From: Pseudomonas brassicacearum
GTDB taxonomy: Bacteria > Pseudomonadota > Gammaproteobacteria > Pseudomonadales > Pseudomonadaceae
Direction of reading: 5' to 3'
Length of the DNA stretch: 64,000 nucleotides
NCBI RefSeq assembly: GCF_003732265.1
Contig: NZ_MOBK01000006.1
Coordinates: 1,116,001-1,180,000 of the forward strand
The position numbers were made by a program, and so were the translations under genes. This document shows positions 24,595-34,946 of the stretch, in pieces; the stretch's first letter is position 1, and each line of letters begins with the position of its first letter. The notes below the pieces were generated by a model. That model worked only from the letters and a program-made list of their open reading frames with translations. It ran no database searches and had not been told where the DNA came from.

Positions 24595-26148
24595 ATGTCC
24601 GTTTGCGCTCCGAACGCTGTCCTCACGGTCAGCGGTATCGGTAAGACCTACGCCCAGCCGGTGCTGACCGGCATCGACCTGACGCTGATCCGCGGTGAGG
24701 TGTTGGCGCTGACCGGTGAGAATGGCGCCGGCAAGAGCACGCTGTCGAAGATCATCGGCGGGTTGGTCACGCCGACCACCGGCCAGATGCAATTCCAGGG
24801 TCAGGATTACCGTCCCGGCAGCCGGACCCAGGCTGAAGACCTGGGCATCCGCATGGTCATGCAAGAACTCAATCTGTTGCCGACCCTGTCGGTGGCGGAA
24901 AACCTGTTTCTCGACAACTTGCCCAGCAACGGCGGCTGGATCAGTCGCAAGCAGTTGCGCAAAGCGGCGATCGAGGCCATGGCCCAGGTCGGTCTCGACG
25001 CGATCGACCCGGACACCCTGGTCGGCGACCTCGGCATCGGCCACCAGCAAATGGTCGAGATCGCCCGCAACCTGATCGGCGACTGCCATGTGCTGATCCT
25101 CGACGAACCGACGGCCATGCTGACGGCTCGTGAAGTCGAGATGCTGTTCGAGCAGATCACCCGCCTGCAATCCCGGGGCGTGTCGATCATCTATATCTCT
25201 CACCGTCTCGAAGAGCTGGCGCGGGTTGCCCAGCGCATTGCGGTACTGCGCGACGGCAATCTGGTCTGCGTCGAGCCGATGGCCAATTACAACAGCGAGC
25301 AACTGGTCACGTTGATGGTCGGTCGTGAGCTCGGTGAACACATGGACATGGGGCCGCGCAAGATCGGCGCTCCCGCGTTGACGGTCAAGGGCCTGACCCG
25401 TTCGGACAAGGTTCGCGATGTGTCCTTCGAAGTGCGTGCCGGCGAAATCTACGGGATCTCCGGATTGATCGGGGCAGGGCGCACCGAGTTGCTGCGCCTG
25501 ATCTTCGGTGCCGACATTGCGGACAGCGGCACGGTCGCGCTCGGGTCTCCGGCTCAGGTGGTGAGTATCCGCTCGCCGGCCGATGCGGTGGGTCACGGCA
25601 TCGCCCTGATCACGGAAGACCGCAAGGGCGAGGGTTTGCTGCTAACCCAATCGATCAGCGCCAACATTGCCTTGGGCAACATGCCGGTGATTTCCAGTGG
25701 CGGATTCGTCAACAACGGCGACGAGATGTCCCTGGCCCAGCGTCAGATCGACGCCATGCGCATCCGCAGTTCGAGCCCGACACAATTGGTCTCTGAACTG
25801 TCCGGCGGCAACCAGCAAAAGGTCGTGATCGGCCGCTGGCTCGAGCGTGATTGCTCGGTGATGTTGTTTGACGAGCCCACCCGCGGCATCGATGTCGGTG
25901 CCAAATTCGACATTTATGCATTACTCGGTGAGCTGACCCGACAGGGCAAGGCGCTGGTGGTGGTGTCCAGCGACCTGCGCGAGCTGATGTTGATCTGCGA
26001 CCGGATCGGCGTGCTGTCGGCGGGGCGCCTGATCGACACGTTCGAACGCGACAGCTGGACCCAGGATGACTTGCTTGCCGCCGCTTTTGCCGGCTACCAA
26101 AAACGTGATGCGTTGCTCAACGAAGCAGCGCCTAGGGACCTTCCATGA
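24595..26148 (+). CDS. rbsA: Ribose ABC transporter, ATP-binding protein
   Basis: A 517-residue tandem ATPase of the sugar (CUT2) class. The first half has the Walker A GENGAGKST near residue 42 and Walker B-like LILDEPTAML; the second half has the signature LSGGNQQKVVIG and a degenerate Walker A (GLIGAGRTE), as normal for RbsA/MglA. I chose the ATG at 24595 after GGGAGAG; the open frame extends upstream across the hairpin. The stop overlaps the rbsC start (ATGA). Confidence 0.96.
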   Translation: MSVCAPNAVLTVSGIGKTYAQPVLTGIDLTLIRGEVLALTGENGAGKSTLSKIIGGLVTPTTGQMQFQGQDYRPGSRTQAEDLGIRMVMQELNLLPTLSVAENLFLDNLPSNGGWISRKQLRKAAIEAMAQVGLDAIDPDTLVGDLGIGHQQMVEIARNLIGDCHVLILDEPTAMLTAREVEMLFEQITRLQSRGVSIIYISHRLEELARVAQRIAVLRDGNLVCVEPMANYNSEQLVTLMVGRELGEHMDMGPRKIGAPALTVKGLTRSDKVRDVSFEVRAGEIYGISGLIGAGRTELLRLIFGADIADSGTVALGSPAQVVSIRSPADAVGHGIALITEDRKGEGLLLTQSISANIALGNMPVISSGGFVNNGDEMSLAQRQIDAMRIRSSSPTQLVSELSGGNQQKVVIGRWLERDCSVMLFDEPTRGIDVGAKFDIYALLGELTRQGKALVVVSSDLRELMLICDRIGVLSAGRLIDTFERDSWTQDDLLAAAFAGYQKRDALLNEAAPRDLP

Positions 26149-27122
26149 AAACTGCATCTTCTGCCGGCAAACGTAGTGGCAACTTCTACGGCCTGGGCAC
26201 CTACCTGGGCCTGGCCGGTGCCTTGCTGGCGATGATTGCGCTGTTCTCGGTATTGAGCAGCCACTTTCTTTCTTATGACACGTTCAGCACCCTGGCCAAC
26301 CAGATTCCTGATCTGATGGTGCTGGCGGTCGGCATGACGTTCGTGTTGATTATCGGCGGCATCGACCTCTCGGTCGGTTCGGTGTTGGCACTGGCGGCAT
26401 CAACGGTCAGCGTGGCCATTCTCGGCTGGGGCTGGAGTGTTCTACCCGCCGCGTTGCTCGGTATGGCGGCGGCCGCATTGGCCGGGACCATCACCGGTTC
26501 GATCACCGTGGCCTGGCGGATTCCGTCGTTCATCGTGTCTCTGGGCGTGCTGGAAATGGCCCGGGGCGTGGCGTATCAGATGACCGGATCGCGCACCGCT
26601 TATATCGGTGATGCCTTCGCCTGGTTATCCAACCCGATTGCCTTCGGCATCTCGCCTTCGTTCATCATTGCCTTGCTGATTATCATCATTGCCCAGGCCG
26701 TGCTGACCCGTACGGTATTCGGTCGCTACCTGATCGGCATCGGCACTAATGAAGAAGCGGTGCGTCTGGCGGGGATCAATCCAAAACCCTACAAGATTCT
26801 GGTGTTCAGCCTGATGGGGCTGCTGGCCGGCATTGCCGCGCTGTTTCAGATCTCCAGGCTCGAGGCCGCGGATCCGAATGCCGGCTCCGGGCTGGAGTTG
26901 CAGGTCATCGCCGCTGTCGTCATCGGCGGCACCAGTTTGATGGGTGGCCGTGGCTCGGTGATCAGCACCTTTTTCGGCGTCCTGATCATTTCCGTATTGG
27001 CAGCGGGCCTCGCGCAGATCGGCGCGACCGAGCCCACCAAACGCATCATCACCGGCGCGGTGATCGTGGTGGCGGTGGTGCTGGACACTTATCGCAGTCA
27101 GCGCGCAAGCCGGCGGACCTGA
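26145..27122 (+). CDS. rbsC: Ribose ABC transporter, permease
   Basis: A 325-residue inner-membrane permease of the CUT2 class with about eight to ten hydrophobic segments. The conserved GGIDLSVGSVLALA stretch is near residue 73 and the cytoplasmic coupling loop with GTNEEAVRLAGI near 198. Translationally coupled to rbsA. Confidence 0.95.
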   Translation: MKTASSAGKRSGNFYGLGTYLGLAGALLAMIALFSVLSSHFLSYDTFSTLANQIPDLMVLAVGMTFVLIIGGIDLSVGSVLALAASTVSVAILGWGWSVLPAALLGMAAAALAGTITGSITVAWRIPSFIVSLGVLEMARGVAYQMTGSRTAYIGDAFAWLSNPIAFGISPSFIIALLIIIIAQAVLTRTVFGRYLIGIGTNEEAVRLAGINPKPYKILVFSLMGLLAGIAALFQISRLEAADPNAGSGLELQVIAAVVIGGTSLMGGRGSVISTFFGVLIISVLAAGLAQIGATEPTKRIITGAVIVVAVVLDTYRSQRASRRT

Positions 27123-27125
27123 ATC

Positions 27126-28145
<1,020 letters not shown>

Positions 28146-28202
28146 AACGCCGCGCAGCTAAACCAGAAGCACTGCAGACACAGAATTAATGAGTAGCAAT
28201 GT

Positions 28203-29120
28203 ATGCCAGCAAAAGTAGTGGTGATAGGCAGTCTGAACATGGACCTGGTAACCCGGGCGCCAAGGCTGCCGCGTGGCGGTGAAACGCTGATCGGTCAGTC
28301 GTTTGCCATGGTGTCCGGTGGCAAGGGCGCCAATCAGGCCGTCGCAGCAGCCCGTTTGGGTGCCGAGGTGTCGATGGTCGGTTGCGTGGGCAACGATGCC
28401 TATGGCGCAGAACTGCGCGCAGCGCTGTTGGTCGAGGGTATCGATTGTCAGGCCGTCAGTACGGTTGAAGATTCCAGCGGCGTGGCGTTGATCGTGGTCG
28501 ATGACAACAGTCAGAACGCCATTGTCATTGTCGCGGGTGCCAACGGCTCGCTGACGCCGCAAGTCATCGACCGTTTTGACGCCGTATTGCAGGCGGCGGA
28601 TGTGATTATTTGTCAGCTGGAAGTACCGGATGCAACGGTGGGCCATGCCCTCAAGCGGGGTCGTGAGCTGGGCAAGATCGTCATTCTCAACCCTGCGCCC
28701 GCCAGTCGCCCATTGCCGGCGGACTGGTTTGCCGCCATCGATTACCTGATCCCCAACGAAAGCGAAGCTTCCGCCCTGACGGGATTGACGGTGGATTCCC
28801 TGGAGTCTGCAGAAACCGCCGCAACCCGATTGATCGCAATGGGCGTGGGTAAAGTGATTATCACCTTGGGCGCCCAAGGTTCGCTGTTCGCCGACGGCTC
28901 GCGTCTGGAGCATTTCCCGGCACCGAAGGTCAAGGCCGTCGATACCACCGCTGCAGGGGACACCTTTGTCGGTGGTTTCGCCGCCGCATTAGCGTCCGGC
29001 AGCAGTGAAGCGGACGCGATTCGTTTCGGTCAGGTTGCCGCGGCCTTGTCGGTCACCCGGGCTGGCGCACAACCCTCGATTCCCACCTTGTCCGACGTAC
29101 AGGCGTTTAAAGCACCATGA
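28203..29120 (+). CDS. rbsK: Ribokinase
   Basis: A PfkB-family sugar kinase of 305 residues making ribose-5-phosphate. The N-terminal signature is VVIGSLNMDLV with GGKGANQAVAAARLG near residue 40; the C-terminal ATP/anion-hole motif is DTTAAGDTFVGGFA, with catalytic Asp near residue 253. It is overlapped by rbsD (ATGA). Confidence 0.96.
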   Translation: MPAKVVVIGSLNMDLVTRAPRLPRGGETLIGQSFAMVSGGKGANQAVAAARLGAEVSMVGCVGNDAYGAELRAALLVEGIDCQAVSTVEDSSGVALIVVDDNSQNAIVIVAGANGSLTPQVIDRFDAVLQAADVIICQLEVPDATVGHALKRGRELGKIVILNPAPASRPLPADWFAAIDYLIPNESEASALTGLTVDSLESAETAATRLIAMGVGKVIITLGAQGSLFADGSRLEHFPAPKVKAVDTTAAGDTFVGGFAAALASGSSEADAIRFGQVAAALSVTRAGAQPSIPTLSDVQAFKAP

Positions 29121-29521
29121 AAAAAACACCGCTGCTCAATATCGCGTTGTCGCGGCTGATTGCCTCGCTGGGTCATGGCGACATGGTCGTGATCGGCGAT
29201 GCCGGACTGCCGGTCCCGCCAGGTGTCGAACTGATCGATCTGGCGCTGACCCAGGGCGTTCCGGACTTCATCAGTACCTTGAAGGTTGTACTGAGCGAAA
29301 TGCAGGTCGAAAGCCATGTGCTGGCCCGCGAGATCCTCGACAAGCAGCCGCCGGCATTGAGTGTTCTGGACGAGTTGAGCGTTGAAGGCGCGCTGGGTTC
29401 GCGCGAGTTGCTCAGCCACGACCAGTTCAAGATCCTCAGCCGTCAGGCGCGGGCGATTGTTCGTACAGGCGAATGTGCGCCGTACTGCAACATCGTGCTG
29501 GTGTCGGGGGTGACGTTCTAG
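29117..29521 (+). CDS. rbsD: D-ribose pyranase
   Basis: A 134-residue RbsD/FucU-family mutarotase converting pyranose to furanose ribose so that RbsK can phosphorylate it. The catalytic His is in SLGHGDMVVIGDAG (about residue 20) and the C-terminal ECAPYCNIVLVSGV block is typical. Coupled to rbsK. Confidence 0.94.
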   Translation: MKKTPLLNIALSRLIASLGHGDMVVIGDAGLPVPPGVELIDLALTQGVPDFISTLKVVLSEMQVESHVLAREILDKQPPALSVLDELSVEGALGSRELLSHDQFKILSRQARAIVRTGECAPYCNIVLVSGVTF

Positions 29522-29564
29522 CGCCCTGTACTGATCGTTTTTCCCCACGCACAAGGAGTGCGAA

Positions 29565-30593
29565 ATGCCCCACTATGCTATGAAGTTGCATCATCTGCTT
29601 CGGAGTCTGCTGCTTTTGTCCCTGATTACTGCAACGAGCGCCCACGCGGCGGAAAAGATCGATTTGATCATCGACACTGATCCGGGTACCGACGACGTGG
29701 TCGCTTTGCTGTTTGCCCTGGCATCGCCCGAAGAGCTGAACGTTCGTGCGCTGACTACCGTGGCCGGCAACGTGCGTCTGGACAAGACGTCGCGAAACGC
29801 GCGACTGGCCCGTGAGTGGGCAGGGCGCGAAGACGTGCCGGTTTATGCCGGTGCGCCGAAGCCGCTGATGCGCATGCCGATCTATGCCGAGAACATTCAT
29901 GGCAAAGAAGGGCTGTCAGGCGTCACCGTCCACGAACCCAAGAAAGGGCTGGCTGAAGGCAGTGCGGTCAATTACTTGATCGAGACCTTGAAAACGGCCA
30001 AACCCCACAGCATCACCATCGCCATGCTCGGTCCGCAGACCAATCTGGCCCTGGCGTTGATCCAGGAGCCTGAAATCGTTCAGGGCATCAAGGAAGTGGT
30101 GATCATGGGCGGTGCGCACTTTAACGGTGGCAACATTACGCCGGTCGCCGAGTTCAACCTGTTCGCCGATCCGCAGGCGGCCGAAATCGTGTTGAAAAGT
30201 GGTGTGAAACTGACTTATCTACCACTGGACGTGACCCACAAGATCCTCACCAGCGAATCGCGCCTGAAGCAGATCGCGGCGATCAACAACAACGCCAGCA
30301 AGCTGGTGGGCGATATTCTTAATGCTTACATCAAAGATGACATGGAGCACTACGGAATTCCGGGTGGCCCGGTGCATGACGCCACCGTCATCGCCTACCT
30401 GCTCAAGCCTGAGCTGTTTAGCGGTCGCTCGGTCAACGTGGTCGTCGACAGTCGTGAAGGCCCGACCTTTGGTCAAACCATCGTCGACTGGTATGACGGC
30501 CTGAAAGCGCCGAAGAATGCTTTCTGGGTTGAGAGTGGTGATGCCCAGGGCTTCTTCGACTTGCTGACGCAGCGTCTGGCTCGTTTGAAGTGA
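29565..30593 (+). CDS. Exported nucleoside hydrolase
   Basis: Cleaves ribonucleosides to base plus ribose. The calcium-binding DTDPGTDD motif of the inosine-uridine-preferring family is at about residues 37-44, and the family histidine is in VHDATVIAY near 267. A Sec signal peptide (Leu-rich core, cut near AHA-AE) places it in the periplasm, unlike the usual cytoplasmic enzymes. It may start at 29565 (AAGGAG upstream) or the ATG at 29580. It lies 43 bases after rbsD, so ribose released outside the inner membrane can be taken up by RbsBAC. Confidence 0.92.
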   Translation: MPHYAMKLHHLLRSLLLLSLITATSAHAAEKIDLIIDTDPGTDDVVALLFALASPEELNVRALTTVAGNVRLDKTSRNARLAREWAGREDVPVYAGAPKPLMRMPIYAENIHGKEGLSGVTVHEPKKGLAEGSAVNYLIETLKTAKPHSITIAMLGPQTNLALALIQEPEIVQGIKEVVIMGGAHFNGGNITPVAEFNLFADPQAAEIVLKSGVKLTYLPLDVTHKILTSESRLKQIAAINNNASKLVGDILNAYIKDDMEHYGIPGGPVHDATVIAYLLKPELFSGRSVNVVVDSREGPTFGQTIVDWYDGLKAPKNAFWVESGDAQGFFDLLTQRLARLK

Positions 30594-30601
30594 TTTTCAA
30601 G

Positions 30602-30631
30602 CCCGCAGGTGCCAGCCTGCGGGTTTTACAC
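30602..30631 (+). terminator. Terminator of the rbs operon
   Basis: CCCGCAGG pairs with CCTGCGGG around a short loop, followed by TTTT, within ten bases of the nucleoside hydrolase stop. Confidence 0.85.
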
Positions 30632-30838
30632 CCGTCCAGCCTCTACGGCGGCTTTTTGGTCCGCCAGGTGTTTTTCGAAGATCTGCTCGATGAACGACTG
30701 GGCGGCCTCGGTTCCAAGGTCCCGGACCAATAGATCGATACCGATAATGGCGAGCTCTTCCGTACTGCTTGGGCTGTAAGAGCTGTGCCCGTCCTGCCAT
30801 TTGGCTTTGATGTCGGCGTCGATGCTTACGGTGGTCAT
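30626..30838 (-). CDS. Small hypothetical protein
   Basis: A 70-residue soluble, acidic product starting MTTVSIDADI, with a helical C-terminal half (LGTEAAQSFIEQIFEKHLAD). The frame stays open far upstream (to 31372) but crosses the divergent gene, so the short form is preferred. The ribosome-binding site is weak. No family recognised. Confidence 0.55.
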   Translation of the reverse strand: MTTVSIDADIKAKWQDGHSSYSPSSTEELAIIGIDLLVRDLGTEAAQSFIEQIFEKHLADQKAAVEAGRV

Positions 30839-30970
30839 GATGGTGCTCGTGAAGTCGGGGAAGTCTGAGTATCGAGTTAACCATTTTGCGCGGCGTTTGG
30901 CACTCCGACTTAGGCATGGGAGGAGGGCTATGCGACACTTGGTCTTTGATGAATTTTCAAGGACCGCGCT

Positions 30971-31276
30971 GTGCAGATCGATTTGAACACCCCTGACGGT
31001 TTGACCCTTGAGGCAGTGCGCCAACTGTTGGCCTCCGCCAGTGACGATGAACACACGCAACTGCGGGTCACTCAAGGCGGCATCGCTTACATCTCCTCGG
31101 GAGTCGTAGGCGGCACTGACATCGGCGGGCTGCGTTTTCGGCTGGAGACGTGGGCCAAGGGTTCGGGCTATGTAGGATTGGTCGCTGCCAGCGACGAAGT
31201 CTGGGTCATGCAGATTTTCAACGCGTTGAAAGACAACTGGCCGAACCCGCCGTACGACTACATCGACGTCTATTGA
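30971..31276 (+). CDS. Hypothetical protein
   Basis: A 101-residue soluble protein from GTG at 30971, with AAGGACC eight bases upstream. It has an N-terminal helix-rich part with LRQLLASASD-like pattern and a C-terminal beta-rich part ending PPYDYIDVY. No signal peptide. Family not recognised; divergent from the previous small gene. Confidence 0.65.
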   Translation: MQIDLNTPDGLTLEAVRQLLASASDDEHTQLRVTQGGIAYISSGVVGGTDIGGLRFRLETWAKGSGYVGLVAASDEVWVMQIFNALKDNWPNPPYDYIDVY

Positions 31277-31440
31277 GCGCTGTTCATATTCAGTCACGAT
31301 TGAGTGCTGAAGGGCTGGGCGATGCTCAGGCAAACTCTGCGCTTGTGCGGATCGAGGGCAGGGTGAGGGCATTCACCTTGAAACCTAACGCCGAAATGGC
31401 GGTCGCACGATCTCTGCTTAATTATTGAAAAGGAGGCTTC

Positions 31441-31761
31441 ATGCCTTGGAAGCTCGCGTCATTGGGTACTGTGTTGGCCGTCACTCTGCTGGCAGGTTGC
31501 AGCAGTACGTCATCCGAGTCGGCAACTGACCCTGTAACGACGACTGACACGGGTCATAGCCGCTGCGAATCAAAGGCTGCGCAATTCACCGTCGGCAAAA
31601 CGGCTTCGCCCGAATTGCTGGAGCAGGCGCGCACTCGCGCAGGCGCACACAACGCCCGGTTCCTGTCGCCGAACGATATGGTGACCCTGGAGTACCGCTC
31701 TGATCGCCTGAACCTGAACACCGATGCCAATAGGGTGGTCACGCGCGTCAACTGCGGCTGA
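31441..31761 (+). CDS. I78-type peptidase-inhibitor lipoprotein
   Basis: A 106-residue product with a lipoprotein signal (LLAGCSS lipobox, Cys near residue 20), then a compact domain with the I78 inhibitor pattern: CESKAAQFTVGK, LLEQARTRAGA, MVTLEYRSDRLNLN and a final Cys. I78 proteins resemble serine-protease inhibitors of the fungal AIP type. AAAAGGAGG is a very strong ribosome-binding site. A terminator follows. Confidence 0.82.
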   Translation: MPWKLASLGTVLAVTLLAGCSSTSSESATDPVTTTDTGHSRCESKAAQFTVGKTASPELLEQARTRAGAHNARFLSPNDMVTLEYRSDRLNLNTDANRVVTRVNCG

Positions 31762-31786
31762 TCGCACCAGGCTTTTGTTTCGCCCA

Positions 31787-31819
31787 TAAAAAACCCCGTC
31801 ACATGGACGGGGTTTTTTT
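31787..31819. terminator. Bidirectional terminator
   Basis: AAAAAACCCCGTC pairs with GACGGGGTTTTTT around a short loop. It ends both the I78 gene and the convergent cold-shock gene. Confidence 0.92.
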
Positions 31820-31833
31820 AGTGCGCCAGAAAC

Positions 31834-32046
31834 TTACTCTGGGCGAACTTGTGCAGCTTGCATACCCTTTTGGCCTTTCTCAGCCACGAAGGAAACGGTT
31901 TGGCCTTCTTTCAGGCTTTTGAAACCGTCGCTTTCGATAGCTTTGAAGTGTACGAACAGGTCGTCACCGCCACCTTGAGGAGTGATGAAGCCGAAGCCTT
32001 TTTCATCGTTGAACCATTTAACGGTGCCGGTTTGGCGATTAGACAT
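31834..32046 (-). CDS. Cold-shock-domain protein
   Basis: A 70-residue CspA-family RNA chaperone. The RNP1 motif KGFGFI and RNP2-like LFVHF are intact, in TVKWFNDEKGFGFITP. The AT-rich sequence upstream of the start (32047-32290) is consistent with the long structured 5' leader typical of csp genes. The exact paralogue (capB, cspA or cspD) cannot be named safely. Confidence 0.95.
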   Translation of the reverse strand: MSNRQTGTVKWFNDEKGFGFITPQGGGDDLFVHFKAIESDGFKSLKEGQTVSFVAEKGQKGMQAAQVRPE

Positions 32047-32338
32047 GGTGTATCTCCAAGAAACATATATTTTCAGTAGTGCTGTGCTGCTCAGGCCAAC
32101 TGGGCACACCGGAGTATCATAGTCGAAATGTTCGCTTTGGGAGCCCCCCGGACGTGCTGTTTGCCCTCATATAGCATGCTTTTCGTCGCGTCGAATGGCT
32201 GAAAGCCCCGGTTTAAGCGGCTTTGCGCTAAAAAACAGGGCAGTAAAAAAAGCCATAAAACCTGCGTAAATTATGTAAATCGGCCCTTTTTTGGCTGATT
32301 TTGACCTGCCAATCCTTCAAAAGCCGACCTGTGAACCC

Positions 32339-32638
32339 TTATTTCTGGACTCGGCACGCCGAGATTTCTTTCAGTGCACGCTGACTCAATTCGGCGCCAG
32401 GTGGATTGTTTTTGTCCATCAACTGAGTGATCTCCTGGGAGGTGAATTTTTTATCGAGAACTTCGGCACCGCATGCACAGTGCTTCTGCGCTTCAGCCAT
32501 ATTCAACTTTTGGCTGGCAGCTTTGGTGCAATCGCTCATGTACTGGGCTTTCACACCGGCTGGCCATGCGGCATGTGCGCTCAGTGGCAGCATCAAGGCA
32601 AGCGGGGCGGCGAAGGCAAAAAGACGGGTAAGACGCAT
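32339..32638 (-). CDS. Small exported cysteine-containing protein
   Basis: A 99-residue product with a Sec signal peptide (about 1-23, cut near AHA-AW). The mature part has four Cys (SDCTK, HCACGAE, SACRV), likely two disulfides, and helical segments. I recall similar small periplasmic proteins in Pseudomonas but cannot name the family. AGGAGTTCC lies upstream of the ATG. It is divergent from thrS. Confidence 0.75.
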   Translation of the reverse strand: MRLTRLFAFAAPLALMLPLSAHAAWPAGVKAQYMSDCTKAASQKLNMAEAQKHCACGAEVLDKKFTSQEITQLMDKNNPPGAELSQRALKEISACRVQK

Positions 32639-33021
32639 GTCAGGAACTCCTTGGGGTCGATAATCTGTAGCGATTCTCAGCCTATTTGAGGTGGCCCGTA
32701 CATCTCAAGTTCACTCTGCGCGGTAAAAGTGTGGAAATCTTCATTGTCTGGCTACGCAGGCGTCGACGACCGTTCATCTGTGCTAGCATGCCTCGCTCGG
32801 GCGTTTGCAAGCTCCGGAGACCTTCAGTCCCGGTGGCGGTAATTGCCCGAATAACCCTGATTTGAATCCCAGTCACTCTGGTTCGGTTTTCCGGTTGGCC
32901 GCAAGGCTCCTGCCGCTGTAAGGCAGGCGTTCGTCATTGAATGGCCTGGATCGGATCTTGTACTGGCTCATCCCAACCCACGTGACCTTTGGTAGGGGTC
33001 ACCACTAGGAGAGGAGGCGCC
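32639..33021. other. Divergent promoter and long thrS leader
   Basis: 383 bases without a gene. A possible extended -10 (TGTGCTAGCAT, 32780-32790) would give a thrS leader of about 230 nt. The leader is rich in short inverted segments and could carry thrS autoregulation, as known for E. coli thrS, where tRNA-like leader structures bind the enzyme. I could not identify a clear tRNA-like fold by eye. Confidence 0.4.
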
Positions 33022-34944
33022 ATGCCAACTATTACTCTTCCCGACGGCAGTCAACGTTCATTCGATCACCCGGTTTCCGTAGCCGAGGTCGCTGCATCCA
33101 TTGGTGCTGGCCTGGCCAAAGCCACCGTGGCCGGCAAGGTCAATGGCAAGCTGGTCGACGCCAGCGACATCATCGACAGCGATTCCACGCTGCAAATCAT
33201 TACGCCAAAGGATGAAGAGGGGCTGGAGATCATTCGCCACTCTTGCGCCCACCTGGTTGGCCATGCGGTCAAGCAGTTGTACCCGACCGCCAAAATGGTG
33301 ATCGGGCCGGTCATTGACGAAGGCTTCTATTACGACATCGCCTTCGAGCGTCCTTTTACTCCGGACGACCTGGCCGCCATCGAACAGCGCATGCAACAGC
33401 TGATCGAAAAAGATTACGACGTGATCAAGAAAGTCACTCCGCGCGCCGAAGTGATCGAAGTGTTCAAGGCCCGTGGCGAAGACTACAAGCTGCGCCTGGT
33501 CGAGGACATGCCGAACGAACAGGCCATGGGCCTGTACTATCACGAAGAATACGTCGACATGTGCCGCGGCCCGCACGTGCCGAACACACGTTTCCTGAAA
33601 TCCTTCAAGCTGACCAAGTTGTCCGGCGCCTACTGGCGTGGCGATGCCAAGAACGAGCAATTGCAGCGCGTTTACGGCACCGCTTGGGCAGACAAGAAGC
33701 AGCTGGCGGCTTACATCCAGCGCATTGAAGAAGCTGAAAAGCGCGATCACCGCAAGATCGGCAAGCGCCTGGGCCTGTTCCACACCCAGGAAGAGTCGCC
33801 GGGCATGGTGTTCTGGCACCCGAACGGCTGGACTCTGTACCAGGTCCTCGAGCAGTACATGCGCAAGGTTCAGCGCGACAACGGCTACCTGGAGATCAAG
33901 ACTCCTCAAGTCGTTGACCGCAGTCTGTGGGAGAAATCCGGGCACTGGGCCAACTACGCCGACAACATGTTCACCACCCAGTCGGAAAACCGCGACTACG
34001 CCATTAAGCCAATGAACTGCCCTTGCCACGTGCAAGTGTTCAATCAGGGCCTGAAAAGCTACCGCGAGTTGCCGATGCGGCTGGCCGAATTCGGTGCTTG
34101 CCACCGTAACGAGCCATCGGGAGCGTTGCACGGCATCATGCGTGTGCGTGCGTTCACTCAGGATGACGCCCACATCTTCTGCACTGAAGAGCAGATGCAG
34201 GCTGAATCGGCTGCGTTTATCAAGCTGACCATGGACGTTTATGCCGATTTCGGCTTCAAAGACGTCGAGATGAAGCTGTCCACTCGTCCGGAAAAACGCG
34301 TTGGTTCTGACGAATTGTGGGATCGCGCCGAAGCGGCATTGGCTGCAGCCCTTGATAGCGCGGGCCTGCCGTACGATCTACAGCCGGGCGAAGGTGCGTT
34401 CTACGGTCCGAAGATCGAGTTCTCGCTGAAAGATTGCCTCGGTCGTGTCTGGCAGTGTGGTACCCTTCAGCTCGATTTTAACCTGCCTGTCCGTCTGGGA
34501 GCCGAATACGTCTCCGAAGACAACAGTCGCAAGCACCCGGTAATGTTGCACCGGGCGATCCTGGGCTCCTTCGAACGTTTCGTCGGAATCCTGATCGAGC
34601 ACTACGAGGGTGCATTCCCTGCGTGGCTGGCTCCGACCCAGGCAGTGATTATGAATATCACTGATAAACAAGCCGATTTTGCTGCTGAAGTTGAAAAAAC
34701 CCTCAACGAAAGCGGATTTCGTGCCAAGTCTGACTTGAGAAATGAAAAGATCGGCTTTAAAATCCGCGAGCATACTTTGCTCAAGGTTCCCTATCTCTTG
34801 GTTATCGGAGATCGGGAAGTCGAGATGCAGACTGTCGCTGTGCGTACTCGTGAAGGTGCTGACCTGGGCTCGATGCCCGTCGCCCAGTTCGCTGAGTTTC
34901 TCGCGCAAGCGGTTTCCCGGCGTGGTCGCCCAGATTCGGAGTAA
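33022..34944 (+). CDS. thrS: Threonyl-tRNA synthetase
   Basis: A class II synthetase of 640 residues. It has an N-terminal TGS domain (ITLPDGSQRSF), the editing domain with HSCAHL (about 73-78) and the catalytic core with zinc ligand Cys in MNCPCHV and motif 2 around HRNEPSGALHG. The ATG at 33022 follows AGGAGAGGAGG, a double ribosome-binding site, and is preferred to a GTG at 32989. First gene of the translation cluster. Confidence 0.98.
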   Translation: MPTITLPDGSQRSFDHPVSVAEVAASIGAGLAKATVAGKVNGKLVDASDIIDSDSTLQIITPKDEEGLEIIRHSCAHLVGHAVKQLYPTAKMVIGPVIDEGFYYDIAFERPFTPDDLAAIEQRMQQLIEKDYDVIKKVTPRAEVIEVFKARGEDYKLRLVEDMPNEQAMGLYYHEEYVDMCRGPHVPNTRFLKSFKLTKLSGAYWRGDAKNEQLQRVYGTAWADKKQLAAYIQRIEEAEKRDHRKIGKRLGLFHTQEESPGMVFWHPNGWTLYQVLEQYMRKVQRDNGYLEIKTPQVVDRSLWEKSGHWANYADNMFTTQSENRDYAIKPMNCPCHVQVFNQGLKSYRELPMRLAEFGACHRNEPSGALHGIMRVRAFTQDDAHIFCTEEQMQAESAAFIKLTMDVYADFGFKDVEMKLSTRPEKRVGSDELWDRAEAALAAALDSAGLPYDLQPGEGAFYGPKIEFSLKDCLGRVWQCGTLQLDFNLPVRLGAEYVSEDNSRKHPVMLHRAILGSFERFVGILIEHYEGAFPAWLAPTQAVIMNITDKQADFAAEVEKTLNESGFRAKSDLRNEKIGFKIREHTLLKVPYLLVIGDREVEMQTVAVRTREGADLGSMPVAQFAEFLAQAVSRRGRPDSE

Positions 34945-34946
34945 TT

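Noticed and set aside
30626..31372. 248-codon frame on the - strand covering the small gene at 30626-30838
   Set aside because: The upstream part crosses the divergent gene at 30971-31276 and lacks a start signal; the short form is more likely.
33058..34173. 371-codon antisense frame opposite thrS
   Set aside because: Same effect; the thrS protein is clearly real and accounts for the signal.
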